DNA of 64,000 bases from Przewalskia tangutica (lineage: Eukaryota; Streptophyta; Magnoliopsida; Solanales; Solanaceae): contig CM056724.1 of assembly GCA_029844215.1 (NCBI GenBank), forward strand, positions 75,473,093-75,537,092. The letters are read 5' to 3'. Under the pieces are notes generated by a model. That model made no database searches, was not told where the DNA came from, and saw only the letters and a list, made by a program, of their open reading frames with translations. A program made the translations under genes and the position numbers. Numbering within the stretch: the first letter of the stretch is position 1; the number at the start of each line of letters is the position of its first letter. Below, piece by piece: positions 12,759 through 23,690 of the stretch.

Positions 12759-13045
12759 AGTACTTTGGCCTGTTTAATTGAGAATTATTCTATGTGTGCC
12801 TTGATAAGTACTTTGGCTTGTTTAATTGAGAATTATTCTATGTGTGCCTTGATAAGTACTTTGGCCTGTTTAATTGAGAATTATTCTATGTGTGCCTTGA
12901 TAAGTACTTTGGCCTGTTTAATTGAGAATTATTCTATGTGTACTTTGATAAGTACTTTGGCCTGTTTAATTGAGAATTATTCTATGTGTGCCTTGATAAG
13001 TACTTTGGCTTGTTTAATTGAGAATTTCCAATGTGTGCTGGTGAA
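12759..13045 (+). repeat. 48-bp minisatellite, about 6 units, in LTR X
   Basis: Units start at 12759, 12807, 12855, 12903, 12951 and 12999, an exact 48-bp spacing. Each begins AGTACTTTGGC and contains AATTGAGAATTATTC. Because 48 is a multiple of three, a reading frame stays open across it with a 16-residue repeat. I read that frame as a by-product of the repeat, not a gene. The near-identity of the units suggests recent expansion. Confidence 0.95.
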
Positions 13046-13164
13046 GGCATTTGAGTACAAGTATTATGTTTTATTTCGTTGCCGCGACTCTCGGTTGGAG
13101 GGTCGGCTGCCTTGTTGTAAGTTTACTTGGACGTACCGACAGTGAGGTGGGATTCCACGTGTAT

Positions 13165-13810
13165 GCTTCCATTATTTATATTACCCCATGGTCATGCTTA
13201 TACGATGTGGGATTAGGCGTGCGACCGTGAGGATACTCGCTTGGGCGTCTTTATACGATGTGGGATTAGGCATGTGACCAGGAGCGAGTGAGATTCCCGG
13301 ATTTGTTTGTATTACCCCATGGTTATGCTTATACGATGTGGGATTCCGGGGCATGCGACCACGTGGGATATTGTTACTCCTTGGACATGCTTATACGATG
13401 TGGGATTCCGGGGCATGTGACCAGGAGGCGGGTTAGAATCCCGGATTTGTGTGTATTACCCTATGGTCATGCTTATACGATGTGGGATTCCGGGGCATGC
13501 GACCACGTGGGATATTGTTACTCCTTGGACATGCTTATACGATGTGGGATTCCGGGGCATGTGACCAGGAGGCGGGTTAGAATCCCGGATTTGTGTGTAT
13601 TACCCTATGGTCATGCTTATACGATGTGGGATTCCAGGGTGTGCGACCACGTGGGATATTGTTACTCCTTGGACATGCTTATACGATGTGGGATTCCGGG
13701 GCATGTGACCAGGAGGCGGGTTAGACTCCCGGATTTGTGTGTATTACCCCATGGTCATGCTTATACGATGTGGGATTTCGGGGCATGCGACCACGAGGGA
13801 TACTGTTATG
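13165..13810 (+). repeat. 144-bp higher-order repeat, about 4.5 units, in LTR X
   Basis: Each 144-bp unit is made of two related halves of about 72 bp. Both halves contain ATGCTTATACGATGTGGGAT, and they differ in whether CGACCACG or TGACCAGGAGG follows. A 186-codon frame is open through it only because 144 is divisible by three. The arrangement is a two-level tandem array inside the LTR. Confidence 0.93.
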
Positions 13811-14470
13811 ACTTGGTGTTATATTATATCATGGACTGTCGGCAGTGAGAAAGGATTCCACGGGCATGATTGATATTATGGGTGTGAGACCCATGGTTAT
13901 ATTTGAGTAGTGACTTTGAGGGCATGCGTCCCTGACTTGATATAACTGCTTATGTATTGTGTACTGTAGGTTGGCTATCATACATGTCTCCTGTTTTGTT
14001 TAGTGTTATGATTTCATTCTGATTTCATCGCTCACATACTTGGTACATTCTTCGTCTTGACCTCCTTACGGGGGCTGCGTTCATGCGCGAGTTTAGGTAC
14101 CTTGATTTGGTGATCTGCAGTGTAGGACCACCTCGAGTTTTGGATAGCTCCTTCTATTCGGTAGTTTATCTTTTGGTATAGTTCCTTGATGCAGCTTTTT
14201 ATGCGGTTATGGTACGGCGGGGCCTTGTCCCGTCATGTTTCTGTAAACTCTTAGAGGTCTGTATTCATATGTGGGATTGGACTCATGTACGGTGTAGTGT
14301 CTTTTGTTTATGTATATTATATGGCAGCCTTGTCGGCTTTGCCCTTGCACGTACGTTGGTTTTAAAAAAAAAATGAGGCGTTATTTAATTTCCACAGTTT
14401 ACTTAGTTGTTAAGGTAGTAGGGTACCCAGGTAGGGCACCAGTCACGGGCCCGGGGTTCGGGTCGTGACA

Positions 14471-15541
14471 AGCCCTCCATGTGTTTTAGTGACGCAGGTG
14501 GTATCTAGTAGTTAGCTTTCGTACCTGCCCCGGTCGTGGCTGATGCAGGCGGTATCTGGTAGTTAGGCTTTCGTACTTGCCCCGGTCGGCATTATGGCGG
14601 AGTCTTGTGACACAGGAGGTATCTAGTAGTTAGCTTTCGTACCTGCCCCAGTCAGCGACGTGATGCAGGTGGTATCTGGTAGTGGCTTTCGTACTTGCCC
14701 CGGTCAGATTCGTGGTACAATATACAGTATTGTTGGTACGGTAGGTATTTGGTAGTCGGCCTTCGTACTTGCCCCGTACGGATCTTATGACACAGGTGGG
14801 ACCTGGTGCTCACGTGTACTTTTTGGTGTTGGTATAGCATAGACGGTCGGCAGTGAGGAAGGAATCCCACAGACACGTTGATATTGTTGGGCATGAGACC
14901 CGGGGTTATATTTGAGTAATGACTTTGAGGACATGCGTCCCTGACCTGACACGATTGTTTATAGATTGTGAAATGGTATCTTTTTAGAGACAATGTTGAT
15001 GTTCATTACTCTTGTTGTTAGCTGGGCTTTGTGAAACGCATTTTGATTGTCATATATGTCTCCTGCTTTATATAGACTATTATGATTTCATTACAGTATT
15101 TTCAGTTTCACATACTTGGTACCTGTTGTACTGACCTCCTTCGGGGGGCTGCGTTCATGCCGCAGGTTGAAGTCGTAGCTGGCGATCCGCTCTTAGGATC
15201 ACCGTTCGATTCTGAAAGCTCCATTTCTCCGGAGGCTTTGTCTTTTGGTACGGTTCCCTGAGGTCATATACTTTTGTACATTCAGGGGGTATGGCGCGGC
15301 CCTGTCCCGTCATAGTTGATTTCATTCTTAGAGGTTTGTAGTCCTGTTGTAAATTTGGGATGTAACTGTTCACTTTTGGTATTTATATACATGCCGAAAG
15401 ACAACCTTTTTCTTGGGTAGACTGTTCTTATTCTACACTGTTTCATGTTTGCAAGTTTATATTCCGCTGGTTACTCTGATGTATGTCTACTTGGGTGCCC
15501 GGGTAAGGCACCAGTCACGGGCCCGGGAACGGGTCGTGACA
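14471..15541 (+). mobile_element. LTR Y, 3' part
   Basis: Plus-oriented family LTR end, resuming right of X and ending GAACGGGTCGTGACA at 15541. Its left part is off the window on the far side of X. The terminal 400 bp follow the family order: CCTCCTTCGGGG, CGGAGGCTT, GGTATGGCG, CTTAGAGGT, then the palindromic end. It is enclosed by LTR Z. Confidence 0.82.
14490..14800 (+). repeat. Degenerate tandem-repeat cassette in LTR Y
   Basis: About five units of 53-66 bp contain GGTATCTAGTAGTTAGCTTTC followed by TACCTGCCCCGGTC. Related units occur in LTR W near 17560-17830 and, reversed, in LTR G near 60555-60890. This links these copies as one cassette type. Confidence 0.85.
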
Positions 15542-17244
15542 AAATCACCCTCTTTAACTTTCCATAAAGCTATTATAACCAACTTCCCATAAAGTCGTTA
15601 TACTAGCTTTATGCTTTAGAAACTTACATTCTTCTTTACAACCAAGAGACTTAAACTTTCCAACTAAACAAGTATCAAAAAAAATTTCAACATACTTAAA
15701 GTCTCTTAACTTTTGAAAACCAAGATATCCTTAATATTTAAACAAGTGAGTTAATTCCCTAACTCAACCAACTTGGACTTTCTTAAAATAAGCCAATGAT
15801 ATCAAATGGACTAGATTGTCAAAATCTGGTACGTCTACCGTACTATACATTTACAACTTATTCATGCTCAAGAGATAAGAAAGTTCCACATACCTCTTCG
15901 GTTAATCCACTTGCTAAGTCCAATACGCCGTACGTAGTATGTAAACCTATAATGACCATAATACGTCTATTAACTTCTAGTTTCAAACGTAGAATATTCC
16001 AAGTGTAAAGTCACTAAATTCTACGGAAAATCGGACAGCACTTCCTTTGTTTCTACATACTTTACCACCTTTTTCAAGGCCGAATTCAATAACCAAACAC
16101 GCCACATTTAAGGCTCAACAAAATAGTTAACAATAGGGGATTACACATTTAATCAAGACGTGTAAAATTCCGCCCCACAATAAATATCAAACTAGTCCAA
16201 CATATAATGTCCATTCGGCAAAAATAGGGACAACAATACAAATTCGTTTCCAACCCCTTTTCAATCCAAGTGGTTTAATATAACATGTAATCAAGCCGCA
16301 ATCGATTATAGCTACTACAATATTCTAGTAGATAACATGCGACGATTCTAAATAACGACCACATTGTAATTCAATTTCAAATGGCTTAACATGTCATTTT
16401 CGGATTTGATCTTCTAAACTTCCATAACACTTATCAATCTTCATAACACATATCACATGATCATTTCTAACTTATCATAACATGGAATCTTCAATTACAA
16501 AAGTAAGACGAAGATTATTACCTCAATTAGCCCAAATATGATCCAAGATTACAAGTCGATCCTTAGCAACTTTAGCTCCTCCTTTTGACCTTCCAATCCA
16601 CTCCAAGAAACCTTTAGAAGCATATGAAGAACTCCTCTTCAAGTTCCATCTTTAAAGTTGAATAACTCCTTAGGTTTTCGCCTTGCGACTAATATGAAAA
16701 CACCATTTTTCCGGGATCTTTCTATTGCGATACACTTACAATACCCTTAGGTACCTTGGTTTAAAGTATGGAGCTTATTGAACCAAAAACGAAAAATCTT
16801 CTTGTTCATCCAAGAGCAAACCCGAGAGCCCCTCACTTTGAACTCTAAGTTCTTGATTTATTTTCTAAGTGTAGAAGTCATCTTGAACTAGTAGGATGAA
16901 TATATAACACAACCAAGGGCCTATATCTAAACACTTGAATGGCTAGGATGAAGGATTTTTAAATATCAAGTCAAGTGGGCTTGTTGACTTGGTCAACAAT
17001 GTCAAGCCTTGGCCTTTTCAAGACTAATTCATCTTTGCCTTGGTCACATGACCATTATACCCTTGGTCCAATCGACCAAGACCATACAAGGGGGGGTGAC
17101 ACATGTCGCCCTCCCGTTCGTCGCAATATTTCATTTTCCGACAAATTCCAAAATTCTGATAAATTTTACTCGTCTCAAATCTTAACATTTTTGAGTTCTT
17201 ACGTACGTCCTTATAAACCTATCCTGGAATTTCGGGGTGTAACA
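15542..17244 (-). mobile_element. LTR Z, right part
   Basis: Reversed family LTR, resuming right of Y and ending TCCTGGAATTTCGGGGTGTAACA at 17244. This is the TGTTACACC-type U3 end shared with E1, E2 and H. Near the U3 end it carries ACACATGTCGCCCTC. Its left end is outside the window. No coding region is seen. Confidence 0.82.
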
Positions 17245-17830
17245 GGTATGCTTCCACAATGAGTGTTATCTTGTTATTTCCTTGGACATACTGACACGTT
17301 GGGTGACCCACGGGTATGCTTCCACTATATTGTTTCTTTGGACATACTGACACGCTGGATGGTCCACGGGTATGCTTCCACTATGATTGTTCCATGGCTA
17401 TGCTTACACCGATGAGAGATTTCGGGGGCATGTGGCCATGGTGCAGGTTAAATTCCCGGGTCATGTTATTAGTCCATGGACTAGCTATCCATGAAGCTTG
17501 CCGCAGTGATGAGTGGTCACGGGCTTGATTTGTACATGTAATTCTGAGCACTTTAGATACTTGTCCTGGTCATTTCTCGTGTATCGGCAGGCTCTGGTAG
17601 ATAGCTTAAGATACTTGCCCCAGTCATATCTCGTGAGACGGTAGGCTCTGGTACGTTGGCTTAAGATACTTGCCCCGGTCAGTTGCGTGACGCAGGTTGG
17701 ATCTAGTAGTTGGCTTCCGTACTTGGCCCGTTAAGTTTTATGATGCAGGATTGGATCTGGTAGTTGGCTCTTTTACTTGGCCCGATCAGTTTTATGACGC
17801 ATGTGGGATCTAGTGTTCAGGTACACATAT
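17245..17830 (+). repeat. Repeat cassettes of LTR W
   Basis: Three units of about 56-68 bp begin GGTATGCTTCCAC (17245, 17313, 17369) and contain GGACATACTGACACG. They are followed by about four units of about 65 bp with ACTTGCCCCGGTCA between 17560 and 17830. The second set resembles the LTR Y cassette. Confidence 0.82.
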
Positions 17831-18474
17831 GGGTGTTGTTTTACATCATGGACTGCCGGCAGTGAAGAAGGAGTTCCACGGGCATGATTGATATTGTGGG
17901 CGTGAGACCCATGGTTATATGTGAGTAATGATTTTGAGGGAATGCATCCCTGACTTGACATGACTGTTTATATATTGTGAAATGGTCTTTTAAAAGGATG
18001 AAATGTGATTTCATTACAGTACTTTCAGTTTCACATACTTGGTACCTGTTATCGACCTCGCCCGGAAGTGCGTTCATGCCGCAGGTAGAGGTACACCGGT
18101 TGTTGATCCTCGCTCATAGGATAACGGTTCTGCATATTTGGGAAGCTCCATTTCTCCGAAGGCTTATCTTTTGGTATGGTTCCCTGTCATTGTAGGTACT
18201 TGTACATTCAGGGGTATGGCGGGGCCCTGTCCCGTCATAGTTGTTATATCAAACTCTTAGAGGTCTGTAGTCTTGTTATGAGTTGGGTTTGTAAGGGATG
18301 TAACTGTTCGAGTTTTGATATATATGCAGAAAGGTGACAGTATTGGTTAGCCTGTTTCTTATTTTATATTGTTCCATGTCTATGAGTTTTATTCTGCTGT
18401 TTTTTCTCTGATGTATTATCACTAGGGTGCCCGGGGTAAGGCACCAGTCGCGGGCCCGAGGTCGGGTCGTGACA
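17245..18474 (+). mobile_element. LTR W, 3' part
   Basis: Plus-oriented LTR that resumes at GGTATGCTTCC, a family motif interrupted by Z, and ends GAGGTCGGGTCGTGACA at 18474. Its start lies left of the window. The right end abuts LTR V at GGAAG, a sequence native to this spot in related LTRs (compare 39315). Confidence 0.82.
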
Positions 18475-18966
18475 GGAAGTGCTGTCCAATTTTCTGTAGA
18501 ATAAGAGACCTTATACTTAGTATTATTCTACCTTAGAAAGCTAGAAGTTGATAGACGTATTATGGTCATTATAGGTTGACATTCTACATGCGGTGTATTC
18601 AACTTAGCGGGTGGATTAAGCCGGAGAGGTATGTGGAACTTTCCCTATCTTCTTGAGCATGAATCTTATAAATGTATAGTACGGTTGACGTACATGTCTT
18701 AAATGAATTCGGTTTCATTTTGGTATCATTGATTTGATTTAAAAAGGTACAAGTTTAGTTGGAAAGTTAAACTCACTTGGTTTTTAAAGGATGTAAATGC
18801 CTTAGTTTTTCGAAAAACATAAAGTGTTATAATGGCGTTATGGAAAGTTAGTTATAACGACTTTATAGGAAGTTAAAAAAGTGGTTTACTCGAATGATTT
18901 AAAAGAGAATAAATGATTTGATTTTGAAAGTATACGATACTTGATTTAAAGAGTATAAGTAACTTT

Positions 18967-20685
18967 AAATGCCAAGGTGCTTTTGTGAAAGAAAGAAACA
19001 TGGTTGATAATGTCTTCATTGCCCAAGAACTCGTGAGAGGCTATAATAGATCTAGAGTTTCGCCAAGGTGTATGCTTATGGTGGATCTTCGGAAAGCTTT
19101 TGACACAGTCTCCTGGAATTTCCTCGAATCGGTATTAAGAGGTCTCAAGTTCCCGGACAGATTTGTTAGATGGATTATGGAATGTGTAAGCTCAACCACT
19201 TTCTCTCTTTCAATCAATGGAGAGTTGCATGGCTACTTCACGGGTAAACGCGGCTTGAGGAAAGGTGATCCTATGTCTCCTATGCTCTTCATCCTATGCA
19301 TTGGATACCTTTCAAGATTGCTCAAGCTTAAAACTTCGGACAAAGCCTTCTCTTTTCATCCAAAATGCAAGAGACTTGGCATCTCTCATCTTGCCTTTGC
19401 GGATGATCTTATGCTTTTTGCCAAAGGGGATTTATCTTCGGTTGGTGTTCTTATGGATTGCCTTGAGGTTTTGGAGGCGGCTTCTGGCCTCACACATAAC
19501 CCGTCAAAATCTTCCATCTACATTGCTGGAGTGCAAGGTTCAATCCGAGACTTGATCTTGGCAAGAGTTGGCTGCCCTTTAGGAGTCTTTCCCGTGCGGT
19601 ACCTTGGGGTCCCTTTGTCTCCAATTTCTGTCTCGGTGGATCAGTTTCCTCCTTTCACTAGTGCAATCTCGGGTTACATCCAGAAATGGGGACACCACTC
19701 ACTCTCATATGCAGGTAAGTTGGAACTTATCAGATCGATTGTTCAAGGGGTTGAGAGCTTTTGGTTTCGAGCTCTACCTATTAACTCTTCGGTGCTCAAC
19801 AAGATTCGCTCTGCTTGCATCCAGTTCTTATGGGGTGGCAATCCATCAAGAGTCGCTTGGGATGAAATTTATGTGCCTCAATCTGAAGGAGGCTTAGGCC
19901 TCATGGATATCAAAGCATGGAATCACGCCTTACTCTCTCGGACCATCTGGCAAGTTCACACTAAGGCGGATACATTATGGGTTCAGTGGATTAATAGCTA
20001 TTATTTGAGAAATCAATCTATTTGGGATTATGAGGCACGCACTAGAGATTCTCCTTTATTCAAGAAGCTTTGTTACATCCGTGACACTTTCATAAGCATC
20101 TTTGGGAATCAAGCAAACACTATTACCGGCTTGGAGAAGTGTTGCATCAATAGGAGATTAGATTCGGGTCTTGTGTATGATGTCTTGCGCACCCCGTGAG
20201 AACATAAGCTTTGGATGTCTCAAATTTGGAAAGGGTACATCCCTCCTAAATTCTCATTCACGGTTTGTCTCACTTGTAGGAAGCGTCTTGCTACCAAAGA
20301 CACTCTCTCCTTCCTAAACTTGGAAGACAAGACTTGCGGACTCTGCAAGCATGCCAATGAGAAAAGGGCTCATCTTTTCCTTTATTGCCCCTACACTCAC
20401 AAGATTTAGAAGCACACAAAAGAATGGTTGGGAATTAAAAGAGAAATGACAACAATTGAAAGCGCACTCAAGTGGATCAAAAAAGAGCACCGCGGGACTA
20501 GCATTCGATCCAAAGCCATCCTACTTGCTTTTTGCATAGTGGTATATGAGATTTGGAGAACAAGAAATGAATTGCTATTTGCGGGCACTAGCTCAACAGC
20601 GGATGAGGTTGTGGCAAAAGTTAAAACAATAACATATAGAGTTCTTTATGATTTAATCCCTTCTTGTAATGTCACCTCTAAGTGA
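18967..20685 (+). pseudogene. LINE ORF2 C-terminal fragment (reverse transcriptase), two nonsense codons
   Basis: One frame runs unbroken in phase from the truncation point to a TGA at 20683, apart from in-frame TGA at 20197 and TAG at 20407. Reverse-transcriptase blocks are visible: QGAFVKERN, MVDLRKAFDTV, GLRKGDPMSP, and the catalytic LAFADDLMLF with FADD at 19396-19407. The thumb and linker follow. After the first stop comes a zf-RVT-like domain with CX2CX8HX4C (CGLCKHANEKRAHLFLYC, near 20335-20390). The endonuclease domain and the first part of the polymerase are missing. The near-intact frame suggests a fairly recent insertion, but the copy cannot be active. Confidence 0.95.
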
Positions 20686-20777
20686 TCGCCCCTTCCCTTC
20701 TTCTTTTCTTGCTTTATGTTACGTTGAGGATTGAGAACCCTCAATTATTGATTGTAGTTCCCTGCTTCTTTCTTAGT

Positions 20778-20783
20778 AATAAA
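20778..20783 (+). promoter_or_regulatory. LINE polyadenylation signal
   Basis: AATAAA lies about 25 bp before the 3' A run of the LINE, an ordinary spacing for poly(A) signal use. Confidence 0.6.
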
Positions 20784-21184
20784 TATTATCATTTACCGGA
20801 AAAAAAAGAGTATAAGTAACTTGATTTAAAGGTATGGGTTACTCGAGTTTGGAAAGTAGAAGTTACTTGGTTTCAAAGCCTTGAAATGAATTTCTAAAGG
20901 TGTAGTAACATGATTTGAAAAATAGACATGCCTTGATACTACGGGTGTTAGTATCTTGTGGCTTTTATATGAAAAGGGTTCTTTTAAAAGGAATAGAAGT
21001 ACGTAGTACTTTGGGGTTAAATTTCCGGATTTTACATGATAGTGCCTTAAGTTTAATTAATGAGAGTTAAAGATTGCTAACTTGCATATGTTGTTCATGA
21101 TGGCCGTTAGTGCTAGTGTTATATTATTTATTACAGTATCAATCCCCGGGTCATTTTGCATTTTTGCATTTTCGTGGATTTGCT

Positions 21185-21335
21185 CCCCACGATGCGAGTA
21201 TGGAATATATGCTCATTGCGGGCCCACAGGGTCCATGCGGGTGAAATAGTCCTATGCGGGTGAAATAGTCTAATGCGAGGCAAATTGCCTCATACGGGTC
21301 CACAAGACCTATGCGGGTGAAATAGTCCCAGGAGT
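21185..21335 (+). repeat. Repeat cassette of LTR V
   Basis: About four degenerate units contain ATGCGGGTGAAATAGTCC. The same units occur in LTR F at 59260-59475, so V and F share a cassette type. Confidence 0.8.
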
Positions 21336-21926
21336 AGGATTGCATAATGATGCAGTAAGGTTTACTCTTATTTACTCTCATTATTAGTAAGGCACAGTGT
21401 ACTGTTAATTTGGTTATCATACATGTCTCCAGCTTTATTTAGACTATATGATTTAATTACAGTACTTTCAGTTTCATATACTTGGTACATGTTTTGTACT
21501 GACCCTCTTTCCTCGGGGGCTGCGTTCATGCCGCAGGTAGAGTTAAACAGGTTGCTCATCCTCACTCTTAGGATCACTGTTCAACTTTTGGGAAGCTCCA
21601 TTACTCCGGAGGCTTACCTTTTGGTACGGATCCCTGTTGTTGTATATTTATGTACATTCAGTGGTATGGCGGGGCCCTGTCCCGTCATAGATAGGGTCCA
21701 ACCTCTTAGAGGTCTGTAGTCATGTTTTGTGGGTTGGACTTGTAAAAAATGTATCCCTTTGTTATGTATATATGCATAAAGGTGGCCTTATCGGCTAGCC
21801 TGATTCTTATTTCACATTACTGCATGTCTATGAGCTTTATTTAAATTCCGCTGGTTATCTCTGATGTATACCTGTAAGGGTGCCCAGGTAGGGCACCAGT
21901 CGCTGGCCCGGGGTCGGGTCGTGACA

Positions 21927-22549
21927 CTTACTTTTAAATCAAGTAAACTCCCTTTTTCAAAATCAAGTAACCTATACCTTTAAATCCAGTTACTTCTATT
22001 CCTTAAATCAAGTAACATATACTTTTCAAATCAAGTTACTACACCTTTTTTACTTCAACGCAAGGCTTTAAAATCAAGTAACTTCTACTTTCAACATTAA
22101 GGCAATTATTCCTTTAACTCAAGTAACTCATTCTTTTCAAATAACGTTACTCCTATCTTTTGAAATCAAGTCATGCATTCTCTTTAAACCGAGTAATCTA
22201 TACTTTTTAAAATAATTCTAGTCTCATGACTTTCAAATAAATCAAGTCCCATAACTTGAAAAATAAAGTCTCAAACTTTCAAAATTAGTCAAGTCTCTTA
22301 ACTTTAGAAATCAAGTCCCATAACTTGAAAAATAAAGTCTCCTAATCTTTAAAGAAATCAATCTAATACTTCCTAATGACTCTTACCAACATCCCCCATA
22401 AGACATAGTAAGAACTTAGGAATATTTTAGACACGCCTTTAGCATAAAATCAATAATATGAATACTTCCTAATGACAAGGCAAGTACTTCAAGAAAACAA
22501 GTCACATATACTCCAAATAACAAGGCAAGTATACTTCAAGGATAGTCAT
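21927..22549 (-). mobile_element. Host LTR U, left fragment
   Basis: Reversed, A/T-rich R-U5 sequence of a family LTR with runs such as AAATCAAGTAAC and AAGTCTCTTAAC. It lies between the end of V and the start of solo LTR D. It resumes at 35206 after D, with GTCAT duplicated. U is the outermost host visible and no end of it lies in the window. Confidence 0.78.
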
Positions 22550-23379
22550 TGTTATACCCCGTATTTCCAGAGTATGTACGTGAGGGCGTACGTATACAAT
22601 TTGAGCCTTAAAGTAGGCATAGGTTCGAATTTGTGCATAACTACCAAAAGGAGTCGTTTTTCGACGAAACGTTTCCACAGCTTTCGTAGGGAAAATTCCG
22701 GCTATGTCAATAATAATTTTTGCGGATTTTTCCGAGAGACGTAACATTTTGGACCAACGGGAGGGTGATGTAACGCCCCGAACCCGGGCCCGTCACTGGT
22801 GCCTTACCCCGGGCACCCTAGCGATACAACATCAGAGAAAACCAGCGGAAATAAAAACTTTAAACATGAAATGAGAGACATGATAAATAAACAGGCCAAC
22901 CAAAACAGTTGCCTTCAACATACATACATAAATACCCGAACAGTTATCCTTTTTACAAACCCTGCCCACAACAGTTCTACAGACCTCTAAGATTTACAAC
23001 AACTATGACGGGACAGGGCCCCGCCATACCACAGATGTACAGAACCTACAACTCGAGAACACATACGAATAAGATAAGCCTCGAGAAAGCGGAGCTTCCC
23101 AACACGTGAATGTGATCCTATGGCGGATCGGCGATCGATGTACCTTTACTGCGGCATGAACGCGGCCCCGAAGAGGTCGATGCAACGGTACAGTATGTGA
23201 AAGCGTAAAATCGTAAATGAAATCATACTAGTCTATATAAAGCAGGAGACATGTATGATAACCAAACTACAGTTCACAACATAGAAGCAGTCAAGTCAGG
23301 GACTCACGCCCTCAAAGTCACCACTCAAATATAACTATGGGTCTCACGCCAACATCCATCATGTTCGCATCATGGCGCA

Positions 23380-23690
23380 TGCCGGAATCTGCGACGGTGT
23401 AGACATGTCCATGATGCAACAATAATAAACAAGATAACAATCCAAATGGACGCATACCGTGCGCTACGCATCGGTCGGTATGTCGAAGGAAACAATAAGG
23501 CAACATTCCAAATGGGCGATACTGCGTGCGCTACGCGTCGGTCGATATGTCGAAAGGGAAACAATAGGGCCATTCCAAATGGGCGATACTGCGTGCGCTA
23601 CGACGGTCAGTATGTCCAAAAGTAAATCTCAAGACTAGAATCAAAATGGAATCATACCCGTGCGCTACGCATCGTGTCAGTATGTCCAAA
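23380..23690 (-). repeat. Repeat cassette of element C 3' LTR
   Basis: About four units of about 65-75 bp contain TGCGCTACGCATCGGTCGG and TATGTCGAAAG-type sequence with CCAAATGGGCG. The sister LTR (28970-29240) and solo LTR D (34310-34560) carry the same cassette. Confidence 0.88.

Larger units (their letters stand above)
12488..14470 (+). mobile_element. LTR X, right part to its 3' end
   Basis: Continuation of LTR X after element A, opening with TSD copy AGTCT. It carries two minisatellites (12759-13045 and 13165-13810) and ends GGGTTCGGGTCGTGACA at 14470. No primer binding site follows, so this is not the 5' LTR of an element with an adjacent internal region. A solo LTR, or the 3' LTR of an element starting outside the window, fits. 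It is enclosed by LTR Y. Confidence 0.87.
18966..20806 (+). mobile_element. 5'-truncated L1-type LINE
   Basis: A non-LTR retrotransposon copied by target-primed reverse transcription. It is flanked by a long TSD of about 16-18 bp containing AGAGTATAAGTAACTT (18948-18965 and 20805-20822). It ends TTTACCGG followed by an A run (20801-20807), as plant L1 elements do. Truncation removed everything upstream of the reverse-transcriptase motif QGAFVKERNMVDNV. The preserved frame begins right at the junction. It is the only element here outside the LTR family. Confidence 0.95.
18475..21926 (+). mobile_element. LTR V, right part, split by a LINE
   Basis: Plus-oriented LTR resuming right of W and ending GGGGTCGGGTCGTGACA at 21926. 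The LINE at 18966-20806 splits it, and sequence continues cleanly on both sides of the LINE's target duplication. It contains CATAAAGTGTTATAA hairpin-module sequence near 18830 and a repeat cassette near 21185-21335. It lies in host LTR U. Confidence 0.82.

Noticed and set aside
13288..13848. Open frame of 186 codons with a repeated protein sequence
   Set aside because: It lies wholly in the 144-bp minisatellite, whose period is divisible by three. The frame is a by-product of the repeat and has no known domain.
18985..20199. Intact cellular reverse-transcriptase gene
   Set aside because: It is a 5'-truncated LINE with a long TSD, an A tail and in-frame stops before the end of the domain.
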